A stretch of 64,000 nt of DNA. Origin: Candidatus Borkfalkia ceftriaxoniphila. Lineage in GTDB: Bacteria; Bacillota; Clostridia; Christensenellales; Borkfalkiaceae. Position numbers and translations under genes: made by a program. The notes under the pieces are model-generated. The model was not told the origin of the DNA and made no database searches. It was given only the letters and a program-made list of their open reading frames with translations. Positions 15,490 through 23,911 of the stretch are shown here, piece after piece (position 1 is the first letter of the stretch; the number at the start of each line of letters is the position of its first letter). Where the stretch lies: assembly GCF_004134775.1 (NCBI RefSeq), contig NZ_SDOZ01000002.1, positions 248,001-312,000 on the forward strand, given 5' to 3'.

Positions 15490-16368
15490 ATGAATCAGAT
15501 CCTCGAAAATTTGAATTGCAGTTGGACCGAAGAATCGGAGCGACTGTTTGTAACGCCCTCGAACGAATTGAAAAATTTTCTTTTCTACGTGCAGGAAACG
15601 GGAAAATTCTCCACGTTTCAGCCGTATTTTACCGAAAGAGAGGGACTGCACTCCTTTTTGATACTCTTGACTTTATCGGGCGAAGGCGCGCTGGAATACC
15701 AGAATCGTCGGTATTGCTTAAAGAAAGGCGACGTATTTTTCATCGACTGTAAACCGCGGCATAAATATTTTGCGCAGTCGAAAGAAAACTGGGATTTTTT
15801 ATGGGTGCATTTTTACGGCGCCGACGCGCGTGGATTTTTCAATTACTTCTCCGCGCAAAATGAGGGCGTCGCCACAAAAATCCGTTCCGAAGAATGCGTA
15901 AATATCATGACGCGGCTCAACGAAATCAACCGCCGCCCCTCGCCCCAGAGCGACATATTATCTTTCCGGCTGTTGTCCGAACTGCTTTCGGAATTGCTGC
16001 TTTCGGGAACGCCTGCTGCCTTTTCGCCCAATACGGTTCCCGAACATATGCTGAAACTGCGCGGCGAGATCGATCGGCGGTTCTGCCAAACGATTTCGCT
16101 GGAACGGCTTGCAAAATCGTTCGGACGGAATAAATATGCGCTATGCCGCGATTTTAAAAAATATTTCGGCATCGGATTTAAAGAATACGTTACCACCAAA
16201 CGGATCTCCTACGCAAAAGAAATTTTGCGATTTTCGGATCGGTCGGTTTCGGAAATTTCCGAAATGCTCGGCTACGAAAACACCGAATATTTTATCGCGC
16301 TTTTCAAAAGATACGAACACACGACTCCCCTTGCATTTCGGAAAAAATGGCAAAATCTCAGAGCGTAA
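15490..16368 (+). CDS. AraC family transcriptional regulator
   Basis: 292 residues. An N-terminal cupin-like sensor (LTLSGEGALEYQNRRYCLKKGDVFFIDC) is followed by two helix-turn-helix units: ISLERLAKSFGRNKYALCRDFKKYFGIGFKEYV, then VSEISEMLGYENTEYFIALFKRYEHTTPLAFRKKW. It should respond to a sugar and control the divergent isomerase-like gene and probably the converging GH36 gene. No ribosome site precedes the ATG, and the -10 box lies six bases away, so the mRNA looks leaderless. The stop is 18 bases from the GH36 stop, with no clear terminator between them. Confidence 0.92.
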   Translation: MNQILENLNCSWTEESERLFVTPSNELKNFLFYVQETGKFSTFQPYFTEREGLHSFLILLTLSGEGALEYQNRRYCLKKGDVFFIDCKPRHKYFAQSKENWDFLWVHFYGADARGFFNYFSAQNEGVATKIRSEECVNIMTRLNEINRRPSPQSDILSFRLLSELLSELLLSGTPAAFSPNTVPEHMLKLRGEIDRRFCQTISLERLAKSFGRNKYALCRDFKKYFGIGFKEYVTTKRISYAKEILRFSDRSVSEISEMLGYENTEYFIALFKRYEHTTPLAFRKKWQNLRA

Positions 16369-16386
16369 ATGTTGCGCGCAAGGCCG

Positions 16387-18462
16387 TCAGGAGCGCACGG
16401 TCACTTCCAGCAAAACCGCTTGATTGCGTTTGGGCAGGGTCACGAAAATCCCGTCTCCGCTCTTTTCCGTAATGCGATCGCGGCAGGGGTACAGTTCGCG
16501 CACGGCGGTGATTTTGCCGAGCGGCACGAATACGCGAGACTCCTGCCCTTCGCGCCGCCATACGGCGAGAAGGACCGTTTTTCCCCTTTTCAGACCGTGG
16601 GCGACAAAGGAATTTCTGTCGGTAAGCCGCGCGCAGCCGAGCGGGTAGATCGGCGAAGCATTGTCCACGAACGGCCGCCATTCCTTCAACAGCGCCACGC
16701 CGCGGCGTATGAGTTGAAAATTTTCCTCGTCCGCGACGTCGATCTTGCCCGACAGGAGCATATTGCCCATCATGCCGTTTATCATATTGAAAATCGTTTC
16801 TTCGCCGTCGCTCCTTTCCGAGATATACGCAGGCGTGAGATATTCGTCCCCGTTCATTTCCCAGAATACGCGCGGATAGGGATACGCCCACACCGAGATC
16901 TGCTCGGGCAGAAGACACAGTTCGGCGCCGTTGATAATAGAGGGCATCTTGTCGTATTCCTCGCAGTCGGAAATGCTCTGCGTATCGAAATTTTCCATCA
17001 TGTGCCCGTCCGCACGCATGGCGCCCGACGCGCAGTTTTCCAAAATCAGATCGGGAAATTCTTTGCGCACGGCGCGGTAAAACGACTGCACCGCGCGGCA
17101 GTGCTGTTCCAACCCCGCGTATGGCGACGCGCCCTTCCAGTCTACGCCGCAGCCGGGATGTCCGTTGTAGTCGTTCTTGATATAGCGGATACCCATTGCA
17201 TAAATGCGGCGGAGGCGACCCATGAGATATTCCCGCACTTGTTTATTGGCAAAATTGAAATAATATCTTCCGCAGCGGAAAATGCGCTCGCCCTCGTTGG
17301 TGAGAAAGTACGATTTGGGGAAATTTGCGGCGTCGGACAACGGACTGCACACTTCCAACTCCGTCCAAAGCCCCGCGATCATGCCGCGGTTTCGTATCTC
17401 CTCTATCATCTCGGCGAAGGTGCGCGAGCCGAACCGCTCGTCGCAGGGGATCCAGTCGCCCAGATGCGTGCTTCCGTTCACGTCGGCGGCGCGGTACCAA
17501 CCGTCGTCAAAACAATACCCTTCCGCGCCCGCGGCTTGGGCGGCGCCGAGGAGGGACAGGCAATTATCTTCGCGCAGGTTGCACCAAAGGCTGTTCATAT
17601 AATCGTTGAACATGAGCGGCGCGCGTGGATGTTTTTTCAGATAACGGCGTCGGTAAGCATTGAGATTTTCGATCGCGCCCTCCAAAGACGGCGCGCAGGT
17701 GATCAGCGTTTCGGCGCAGGTATAACTTTTTCGGGGCGCGAGATACAGCCGAAAGCCGTGCTTTTCGCTGCTGCCCGCGCCGCAGGCTATTTTATAGGCG
17801 CTGCCCTCGACGCGTTCCGCGTCCGTGAGACCGATCTCCATGCAGTACGGCCCCTCGGGGAGATGCTGTACCGCCCAGACGCAGCCCGTCTTTATATCGC
17901 GGAAAAATACGAGCGGGGAATATTTTCGCGTGGTGTACGAGGCGGGGGAACAAATTTCGCCCGTACAGCGGGTATTGTGACCCGTCGCGCGGAACAGTCC
18001 GAGCGTTTCGGGACTTTCCCAATGCAACTGACCTTCGCCGCCCCACTCGCCGCGCACGACGCCGATCTCCGCGCGCGTAAGATAATTGTCGGATATGCAG
18101 TCGGTCGCAATGCCGCCGAATTGATTATACAACTGTTTTAAACAGAGTTTCCCGCCGCTGCGATTGGTGAGGGTCACCTTTTGCGAAAGTACGCCGCGAT
18201 AGATCTTCTGCAATACTTTCACTTCCGCCCGTTCGTCCTGCGACGTATAGACGGAAATCTTTTCGGAACTCTCCCTCAGGGAAAAATTTTCTCCCGCGCC
18301 GTAGATCTCCTCGCCGCGCTCGTTGATCGCGTAATCGATTGCGAACGGCTGTTCCCGACAGTATGCGGGCAACGGCGCGTGATCCGGCTTTGTGCCTATG
18401 TATACGAACCGCCCCTCTTCGTCCTTTTCCGCAAACAGCGAGCCGCTCTTCAGATACTGCAT
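16387..18462 (-). CDS. GH36 alpha-galactosidase
   Basis: 691 residues from the ATG after GAGGAG. The beta-sandwich N-terminus is followed by a TIM barrel with the family's landmarks: YCFDDGWYRAADVNGSTHLGDW, IAGLWTELEVCSPLSD, and YIKNDYNG, where the Asp corresponds to the nucleophile in the KxD motif. The acid/base should be the Asp in SISDCEEYDK, after LENCASGAMRADGHMM. The length is typical of clan D GH36. There is no signal peptide, so it acts in the cytoplasm on imported alpha-galactosides such as raffinose-family sugars. A TTGACA-17-TAAAAT promoter lies just upstream. Confidence 0.85.
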   Translation of the reverse strand: MQYLKSGSLFAEKDEEGRFVYIGTKPDHAPLPAYCREQPFAIDYAINERGEEIYGAGENFSLRESSEKISVYTSQDERAEVKVLQKIYRGVLSQKVTLTNRSGGKLCLKQLYNQFGGIATDCISDNYLTRAEIGVVRGEWGGEGQLHWESPETLGLFRATGHNTRCTGEICSPASYTTRKYSPLVFFRDIKTGCVWAVQHLPEGPYCMEIGLTDAERVEGSAYKIACGAGSSEKHGFRLYLAPRKSYTCAETLITCAPSLEGAIENLNAYRRRYLKKHPRAPLMFNDYMNSLWCNLREDNCLSLLGAAQAAGAEGYCFDDGWYRAADVNGSTHLGDWIPCDERFGSRTFAEMIEEIRNRGMIAGLWTELEVCSPLSDAANFPKSYFLTNEGERIFRCGRYYFNFANKQVREYLMGRLRRIYAMGIRYIKNDYNGHPGCGVDWKGASPYAGLEQHCRAVQSFYRAVRKEFPDLILENCASGAMRADGHMMENFDTQSISDCEEYDKMPSIINGAELCLLPEQISVWAYPYPRVFWEMNGDEYLTPAYISERSDGEETIFNMINGMMGNMLLSGKIDVADEENFQLIRRGVALLKEWRPFVDNASPIYPLGCARLTDRNSFVAHGLKRGKTVLLAVWRREGQESRVFVPLGKITAVRELYPCRDRITEKSGDGIFVTLPKRNQAVLLEVTVRS

Positions 18463-18493
18463 ATGAAATTTCTCCTCGAATGAAATCTTACAA

Positions 18494-18522
18494 ATTTTAA
18501 CATACAAGCGACGGCCTGTCAA
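18494..18522 (-). promoter_or_regulatory. promoter of the GH36 gene
   Basis: TTGACA, 17-base spacer, TAAAAT on the minus strand. Confidence 0.7.
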
Positions 18523-18538
18523 GCGGCGTTTAAAAATT

Positions 18539-18570
18539 AAAAAGAGTTGAACCGCGGTTCAACTCTTTTT
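18539..18570 (-). terminator. terminator after the lipoprotein gene
   Basis: A perfect 32-base palindrome (arms AAAAAGAGTTGAACCG) ending in five T on either strand, just past the lipoprotein stop. Confidence 0.85.
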
Positions 18571-18574
18571 GCCT

Positions 18575-19048
18575 TTATTCTTCGAGGACGACGTTCACGT
18601 TTTTTACGTTCGTTTTATTCGTGACGACGAGCAGGCACCGCTGCGCGGGAACGGAGGCGTCGCCCGACCCGACGTCTTTATGTTCGGGTTTGATGTAGAG
18701 ATACAGCGTGTTTCCCATTTCGTCCATTTTATTGATCTTATAACTGCGCCCCATATATTGACTGGTATAAAAGTACAGGATCATCTTTTCTTTGGAAAAA
18801 TCGACGTCTACGGGCAGATCCGAAAAGTACTCGTCGCTTTTTTCCCGACTGTCGATCAGACGGCAGATCTCTTTCGGCAAGTCGGAGTCTTCCGCGTCGG
18901 GCGCTTTCGTCATGTTGCTCTCCAACACGTCTTTTTTGATCCATTTTTGCGCGTTGTCGTAAATTTTGGAAGTATAGCCGCCGCATGCAGCCAAAGTAAA
19001 CAGCAGGACGGCGACTGCCGCCAGGCAAAAGATTTTAGATTTTTTCAT
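18575..19048 (-). CDS. small lipoprotein, possible PrcB-like C-terminal domain
   Basis: 157 residues. A signal peptide ends in the lipobox LAAC, so it is a surface lipoprotein. The C-terminal half has VDVDFSKEKMILYFYTSQYMG, then a beta-rich stretch NTLYLYIKPEHKDVG and CLLVVTNKTNVKNVNVV. That order (DFSKE, hydrophobic strands, paired final strands) recalls the PrcB C-terminal domain of clostridial lipoproteins, but the match is by eye only. A TTGAAA-17-TAAAAT promoter (19,070-19,098) and GGGAG ribosome site precede it. The gene is monocistronic, between a terminator and Ku. Confidence 0.65.
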   Translation of the reverse strand: MKKSKIFCLAAVAVLLFTLAACGGYTSKIYDNAQKWIKKDVLESNMTKAPDAEDSDLPKEICRLIDSREKSDEYFSDLPVDVDFSKEKMILYFYTSQYMGRSYKINKMDEMGNTLYLYIKPEHKDVGSGDASVPAQRCLLVVTNKTNVKNVNVVLEE

Positions 19049-19069
19049 GTCGCATCTCCCTTTTGCTTT

Positions 19070-19098
19070 ATTTTAACACAATCTTGCGGCGCTTTCAA
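19070..19098 (-). promoter_or_regulatory. promoter of the small lipoprotein gene
   Basis: TTGAAA, 17-base spacer, TAAAAT on the minus strand. Confidence 0.6.
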
Positions 19099-19132
19099 CC
19101 GTTTTGGAGAATATATCGGAATTTTTAATCGT

Positions 19133-19954
19133 TTACAGCGCTTTGTTCTTTTTGGGCGGAGTTTTTTTGACAGGCGCCGCTTTTTTCGCCGCGGGCTTTT
19201 TCACCGCAAGGAGGCTCTTTTGCAATGCGTCCATCAGGTCGATGACTTTGCCCTCGCTTCTTTCCCTGGGCGAGTTGATCTCCTTGCCCGAAATTTTCTG
19301 TTCGATGGCGGCGAGCACCTTTTCGCGGTATTCGTCCTTATATTTTTCGGGCTCGAACTTGCCCGTCATGCTCTCGATGATGGTCTTCGCCATCCTGATC
19401 TCCGCCTCGCTCGCCTCGTTTTTGATCTCTTTCGCGGGGTTTTTCGTCACTTCCTCCGCAAAAAACAGCGTATTCAGGAGCATCTGCCCGTCTTTGGCGC
19501 GGATCGCGATGAGCGTTTCTTTCGTGCCCAAAACAGTCTTGGCGACGGCGGCCTTTCCTTCCTCTTCCATGGCGGATAAAAGCACGGCAAACGCCTTTTC
19601 CGCGCCCGTGGGCGCAACGTAGTAGGGTTTGTCGAAATACAGCGGGTCTATTTCGGCAAGGTTTACGAACTGCTCGATGGTGATGTTTTTGTCCTTTTTC
19701 GATTTCAGTTTTTCGAAATCTTTTTCGTCGAAGAGCACGTATTTACCTTCTTCGTACTCGTAGCCCTTGACAATATCTTCCTGTCTGACTTCGCGCCCGT
19801 CGCAGTCGGCGCAGGTCTTTTTGTATTTCACGCGCGACATGGTCTTTTTGTCGATCATGTTGAAACCTATATCGTTGTTTTTGATGGTGCTGTGCAAGGT
19901 AACGGGAATATACACCAACCCGAAACTGATGCTCCCCTTATAAGAATAAGCCAT
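19133..19954 (-). CDS. ku: Ku protein for DNA end joining
   Basis: 273 residues, the usual size of bacterial Ku. The beta-barrel core is clear: MAYSYKGSISFGLVYIPVTLH, then a CADCDGREV zinc-ribbon-like pair, VKGYEYEEGKYVLFDEKDFEKL, IDPLYFDKPYYVAPTGAEKAFAVL and LIAIRAKDGQMLLNTLFF. It binds DNA ends as a homodimer and recruits LigD. The tail is lysine- and proline-rich (AAKKAAPVKKTPPKK), as in other bacterial Ku proteins that bind DNA beyond the ring. A GGAGG site precedes the ATG. No ligD lies in the window. Confidence 0.95.
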   Translation of the reverse strand: MAYSYKGSISFGLVYIPVTLHSTIKNNDIGFNMIDKKTMSRVKYKKTCADCDGREVRQEDIVKGYEYEEGKYVLFDEKDFEKLKSKKDKNITIEQFVNLAEIDPLYFDKPYYVAPTGAEKAFAVLLSAMEEEGKAAVAKTVLGTKETLIAIRAKDGQMLLNTLFFAEEVTKNPAKEIKNEASEAEIRMAKTIIESMTGKFEPEKYKDEYREKVLAAIEQKISGKEINSPRERSEGKVIDLMDALQKSLLAVKKPAAKKAAPVKKTPPKKNKAL

Positions 19955-20084
19955 ACTTTTCCTCCCGAAAATAGTATGACTTATTTTTCCGATTCTATTT
20001 ATTTTCCGCAGAGAGCGCGAGCGAATTTTGATCGAGCGTAGCCGAGGCTCAACCGCTTCGACAAAAAAAGTTTAAAAATTTTTC

Positions 20085-20951
20085 TTATACGTTCTCGGAA
20101 AATTTCCGGGCCGCGCGCATTTCTCTGCCGAGCAGGCTCTCGACTCGCTCGCCGAGTTCGAAAAGGAGCGATTCTTTCGCGGCGGAAACGGAAACTTTAT
20201 AAAATCCGTTTTTAACCGCCGTCCATTTTGCGTAAAATTTTTTATCGGAAAACAAATCGAGCGCGCCGATCAACCGGTGCTTTTCGAGGTAATATCGGAA
20301 AAGATATCGGTTGGAAATAAGAGCGTCGGCATATCTCGCGGCAAGCGCCGCCCGTTCCCCGTCCCGCACCGCGCATTCTTCGATACGATGCCCGAACGCC
20401 TGCAATAAAATCGGATGACTCTTCAAGGCGGCGCGGCATTCGCGCCGCACGCACTCTTTCGGACATGAATCATCGGGCGCAGGCGGAATTTTGCGCAGCC
20501 GCGTGATATCGAAAGCGCGCTCGAGGACGATTTTTTGCGAGATTGAAACGCCTTGCAAAGAATAGGTCGGATCGAAACACGGAAATTCGCCCTCCGCGCG
20601 CTTTTGCGCAAGGAAATAGTGCGGGCCGTGCATCAAGTTGTACAGAGGCGCCCACGACAGGTCGAAGGCGTCCATGCCGACGAGAAACACTTCGCCCTCT
20701 TCGACGTGCGAAAACGCCTCCTCCGCGTCTTGCGGCGAAGCGCACAGATATATGCGCATCTGCGCGCCCGACCGCGCGAGATCGTCGATCATGCGCCGCG
20801 ACAGATACGTCTTGCGTACGGGATCGTACCGAAAATCCGTTTCCGACCACATGGAGACAAAGGCGTTCGCCCAATTTACTTTCAAACGGTGCGCCGCGCT
20901 CACGATGCAGTTCGAATAGCAGTTCAACCCCTGAAAATCGAACAGTTCCAA
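20085..20951 (-). CDS. BtrH_N-like cysteine-nucleophile protein, candidate acyltransferase
   Basis: 288 residues. The N-terminus has LNCYSNCIVSAAHRLKVNW, a Cys followed by a helix as in papain-like folds. An internal HGPHYFLA and FDPTYSLQG could supply the His and Asp of a catalytic triad. This order resembles the BtrH N-terminal (DUF4872-type) domain, whose known member moves an acyl group off a carrier protein in butirosin biosynthesis. The C-terminal half is helical and charged. The gene follows the AMP-ligase by two bases and is the last of an ACP/ligase operon, which supports a role in releasing or transferring a carrier-bound acyl group. Family assignment is by eye, so moderate confidence. 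Confidence 0.55.
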   Translation of the reverse strand: MELFDFQGLNCYSNCIVSAAHRLKVNWANAFVSMWSETDFRYDPVRKTYLSRRMIDDLARSGAQMRIYLCASPQDAEEAFSHVEEGEVFLVGMDAFDLSWAPLYNLMHGPHYFLAQKRAEGEFPCFDPTYSLQGVSISQKIVLERAFDITRLRKIPPAPDDSCPKECVRRECRAALKSHPILLQAFGHRIEECAVRDGERAALAARYADALISNRYLFRYYLEKHRLIGALDLFSDKKFYAKWTAVKNGFYKVSVSAAKESLLFELGERVESLLGREMRAARKFSENV

Positions 20952-20953
20952 AT

Positions 20954-22396
20954 TTATTTTCCCCTTTTGACCTTGCCCGTCGCCGTCCTTTCGAGTGTTT
21001 CGACGAGCGAAATTTTTTGCGGCACTTTATACGCGGAAAGATGTTCGGCGCAATAGGCTCGCAGCGTTTCCGCGCGGACGCTTTCATTGCGTGCGACCAC
21101 GTCCGCGCATACGTTCTCGCTCTCCCCTTTCGCGTTCTCGCCGTAAACGACGCACTCTCTGACGAGTCCGCTGGACCGCAGACAAGATTCCACTTCTTCG
21201 GGATACACGTTGAACCCGCGCACGATGATCACGTTTTTGACGCGTCCGCAGATATAGAGATACCCCTCTTCGTCGAGATAGCCGATATCGCCCGTGTACA
21301 GCCGTCCGCCATGCACGATCTCGCGCGTCGCTTCCTCGTTTCGATAGTAACCGAGCATCACGTTCGGTCCTTTAACGACGATCTCTCCCATCACGTGCGG
21401 ACGGGCAGTCAGAACGCCGTCCGCAAAGATTTGGATTTCTTCCCCGGGAAGCGCCGTCCCGACGGAGGCGAGTTTTCGCGCGTCCATGACCTTATAGGGT
21501 TTGGCGATGAGCGGCGATGCCTCCGTCATGCCGTACCCCGTCCAGAACTCCATGCGCGGATACGCCGCCGCCAGCCGTTTCAGTACGTCTTCCTCGATCT
21601 TGCTGCCCGCCAACCCCAAATAGCGCAGGGACGAAACGTCGTACGGTACGGGACGGCCCGCCGTCTGCTCCATCAGAATCCCCGTCATCGTGCCGCCTTC
21701 GCTATGCGTAACTTTATAGTCCTGCACGGTCTGATAAAAGCGCGGCAGCGAAAAACCGCCCGACATCGTTACGACGGGAAAGGATTTGACGAGGCACACG
21801 GTAAGAATGAGCAGGCCGTAAACGGAAGAGTACGGCGTTGCGATGAGGTAACGTATCTTGCCCGTCTCGTACTTTCCGTAATCCATTTTGTCGATATACG
21901 AATGCACGCAGTAATCGAGATTCATTTCGCTGATCTCGACGAGTTTCGCGCGCCCCGTCGTGCCCGACGTTGCCAAAAGCAGCAGCGTTTTCTGCGGAGC
22001 GGGTGCTTCGCGCACGGGATAGAGCGGCCCGTTCCATTCCGTTTGTACGATCTCCTCCATGAGCACGGCGGAAAAATTTCCGAACATGGAGCCGTGCTTT
22101 TTATCCGTAATCACAGTATGCACGTCTGCCTGCGCCAAAAGCGGCAGAATTTCGTGCGCGGTCATGCCCGCATTGAGGGGAAAAGCAACTTTTCCCGCCA
22201 TGAATACTCCGAACAGCGCGGCAACGAAACGCTCTCCGTCGGGCAGAAATATCGCGACGTTCTTATCGTCTTTTTCCGCCAGTATTTCCGAAATCGCAAG
22301 CGCCTGCCGCGCAAGATCGCGGTAGGTGCAGGATGTTTCGCCCAAAATCGCGGCGCCCGACCAGTTTGTGCGGTCGATGAGTAAATTTCTGATCAT
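20954..22396 (-). CDS. ANL-family AMP-forming ligase acting on a carrier protein
   Basis: 480 residues. Motifs of acyl/aminoacyl-adenylating enzymes: LLLATSGTTGRAKLVE (P-loop), WTGYGMTEASP, YTGDIGYLDEEGYLYICGRVKN and the C-terminal lysine in ATGKVKRGK. It activates a carboxylic acid as the adenylate and loads it on a thiol. The start overlaps the carrier-protein gene (ATGA), so the cognate acceptor is almost certainly that protein, as in DltA/DltC pairs. It is shorter than most acyl-CoA synthetases (about 500-550). The acid cannot be predicted by eye. Confidence 0.88.
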   Translation of the reverse strand: MIRNLLIDRTNWSGAAILGETSCTYRDLARQALAISEILAEKDDKNVAIFLPDGERFVAALFGVFMAGKVAFPLNAGMTAHEILPLLAQADVHTVITDKKHGSMFGNFSAVLMEEIVQTEWNGPLYPVREAPAPQKTLLLLATSGTTGRAKLVEISEMNLDYCVHSYIDKMDYGKYETGKIRYLIATPYSSVYGLLILTVCLVKSFPVVTMSGGFSLPRFYQTVQDYKVTHSEGGTMTGILMEQTAGRPVPYDVSSLRYLGLAGSKIEEDVLKRLAAAYPRMEFWTGYGMTEASPLIAKPYKVMDARKLASVGTALPGEEIQIFADGVLTARPHVMGEIVVKGPNVMLGYYRNEEATREIVHGGRLYTGDIGYLDEEGYLYICGRVKNVIIVRGFNVYPEEVESCLRSSGLVRECVVYGENAKGESENVCADVVARNESVRAETLRAYCAEHLSAYKVPQKISLVETLERTATGKVKRGK

Positions 22397-22635
22397 GCGC
22401 GGCGCTCCCCGACTTTTTGTTCGGCAAGTTCAATGAACTTGCCAACACGCAGACACGCGTCCATTTCCGTCATGCCGAAACGGATATCGTAGAGATCCTC
22501 GATCTCCGTGATAAGACAGATAAAGGAGAGCGAATCGAAACGAAGATCCCGATAAAGATCCGTTTCGTCGGTAACCGCAAAGTCTCCGTATTTTTTTTCG
22601 TCGATTTTTTGAATGATCTTTTCCCGTATCGACAC
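22393..22635 (-). CDS. acyl/peptidyl carrier protein
   Basis: 80 residues from a GTG after AAGGAGG. The four-helix carrier fold shows the phosphopantetheine site as DLRFDSLSFICLITEIEDLYDIRF, with Ser35 in DSL. It needs activation by a phosphopantetheinyl transferase; one is encoded at 11,829. It is the first gene of a three-gene operon with its ligase and a candidate acyltransferase. It is unlikely to be the fatty-acid ACP, since no fab gene adjoins it and the loading partner is a dedicated ligase. Confidence 0.9.
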   Translation of the reverse strand: MSIREKIIQKIDEKKYGDFAVTDETDLYRDLRFDSLSFICLITEIEDLYDIRFGMTEMDACLRVGKFIELAEQKVGERRA

Positions 22636-22665
22636 AGTCGACCTCCTTGAAATATAAAATCCGAA

Positions 22666-22689
22666 GGGAATGCGGTCGGACGCATTCCC
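22666..22689 (-). terminator. hairpin between collagen-like and carrier-protein genes
   Basis: Stem GGGAATGCG / CGCATTCCC with a six-base loop, then TTCGGATTTTATATTT on the minus strand. The T-run is broken, so this could be a partial terminator that lets some transcripts pass into the carrier-protein operon. Confidence 0.5.
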
Positions 22690-22699
22690 TCCTCCTGCA

Positions 22700-23737
22700 T
22701 TATTCGATGAACAGACCGCCGCTGAAAGAGATCTGCGTGGACTGCTCTGCCCCCTCGCTTTCGCCCTGCCACCCGCCGACGATGGTCACAAGCGTTCCTG
22801 CAGGCAGCGAAACGTCGAGGCCCGTCAACGAGCCTTTGCGGACGCTGTATTTGGGAATCGACGAACCGCCGACGTAAGGTTCGCCGTAAACGATCGTATT
22901 TTGCAATACGTTAAAGACCAGCGCGTTGCTGTTGCTGACGGCGATGCAGACGAAGGGACGCATGGTCACGCCCTCCTCCAGATTTAACTGCTGGCGGTTT
23001 GCAAACAACGCGTAGATATTCCGCAGAGTGCCGTCGAAGGGCATGACAAAAGAACTCGGATACGCAGTGCTTTCCGTAATGGTAATGGAGCCGGACGCCC
23101 ATTCGCCCGGCTGTAAATATAGGCCGTAACCGCTGTCGCCCCCGAACCCCGCAAAGGTTACCTGCTGCGGGTTCCCCTGCGCGTCTGTCGAAATTTGGGC
23201 ACCCGAACTGTTTACGTTAGAAAGGCTGAAAGGAATTGTCGCGGCAATCGGCCCTCTCTGTCCGTCCGCGCCCGTCGCGCCTGTGGCTCCTGTGGCTCCC
23301 GTAACTCCCGTCGCTCCTGTGGCTCCCGTAACTCCCGTCGCTCCTGTTGCTCCTGTTGCTCCTGTTGCTCCTGTTGCTCCTGTCGCGCCCGTCGCGCCCG
23401 TCACTCCCGTTGCTCCTGTGGGGCCCGTTGCTCCCGTCGCTCCTGTGGCGCCTCTGGGAATGACAAAATCTAAAACGTGGTTGGGGCCGCCCGTCACGTC
23501 GACGACCGCGGCGGCAGTTCCCGGCTCCGCAGTGACGGTATTGCGGATCGCGATGGTTTCGGAAGGTCCTGTCGGCCCCGTAGGCCCCGTCGCGCCCGTT
23601 CTTCCGGCGGGACCCTGCGGCCCCGTTTTTCCCCTCTGCCCCACGACGACGCCCGCGCAGCCGCAACCGCAATTATCCGCACAGCCAAAATTCGGCCGGA
23701 CGTTCATACAACCGTTTCTGCTATCATAATCAAACAT
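22700..23737 (-). CDS. collagen-like protein with BclA-type C-terminal domain
   Basis: 345 residues. The N-terminus has a Cys-rich [14 protein letters not shown] stretch with no classical signal peptide. From about residue 34 to 170, Gly-X-Y triplets ([10 protein letters not shown]) form a collagen-like stalk. The last 180 residues are beta-rich and end in SFSGGLFIE, resembling the trimeric jelly-roll heads of exosporium proteins such as BclA/BclB. Such proteins coat spores or cells. The stalk is encoded by near-identical short repeats, a zone prone to length change. An AAGGAGG site precedes the ATG. Confidence 0.85.
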   Translation of the reverse strand: MFDYDSRNGCMNVRPNFGCADNCGCGCAGVVVGQRGKTGPQGPAGRTGATGPTGPTGPSETIAIRNTVTAEPGTAAAVVDVTGGPNHVLDFVIPRGATGATGATGPTGATGVTGATGATGATGATGATGATGATGVTGATGATGVTGATGATGATGADGQRGPIAATIPFSLSNVNSSGAQISTDAQGNPQQVTFAGFGGDSGYGLYLQPGEWASGSITITESTAYPSSFVMPFDGTLRNIYALFANRQQLNLEEGVTMRPFVCIAVSNSNALVFNVLQNTIVYGEPYVGGSSIPKYSVRKGSLTGLDVSLPAGTLVTIVGGWQGESEGAEQSTQISFSGGLFIE

Positions 23738-23835
23738 TTTTTATTCCTCCTTGGTAACAGGGGATATTATCCCTTATAATATATGATTTTACATAAATTT
23801 TTGCCAAGCCTCCCGACGTGAACGGCACGAAATAC

Positions 23836-23867
23836 AAAAACAGCCGAACTTTTGTTCGGCTGTTTTT
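23836..23867. terminator. terminator-like hairpin in a divergent gap
   Basis: Stem AAAAACAGCCGAAC / GTTCGGCTGTTTTT with a four-base loop and T-runs on both strands. It lies between two divergent genes, just upstream of the GNAT promoter, so no annotated gene obviously ends here. Confidence 0.7.
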
Positions 23868-23876
23868 ATTTCGCCA

Positions 23877-23905
23877 TTGACACTATTCCCAAAAATTGGT
23901 ATAAT
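23877..23905 (+). promoter_or_regulatory. promoter of the GNAT gene, predicted leaderless
   Basis: Consensus TTGACA, 17-base spacer, TATAAT; an ATG (23,912) follows after six bases. Confidence 0.7.
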
Positions 23906-23911
23906 GAATTT

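Noticed and set aside
16369..18141. 590-residue frame on the plus strand opposite the GH36 gene
   Set aside because: It is antisense to a clear alpha-galactosidase and has no recognisable domain.
20543..22384. 613-residue frame on the plus strand
   Set aside because: It lies antisense to the AMP-ligase and BtrH-like genes, is arginine-rich and has no domain; a codon-bias shadow.
23270..23460. Low-complexity repeat as a separate element
   Set aside because: It is the coding sequence of the Gly-X-Y collagen-like stalk; open frames on the opposite strand there are shadows of it.
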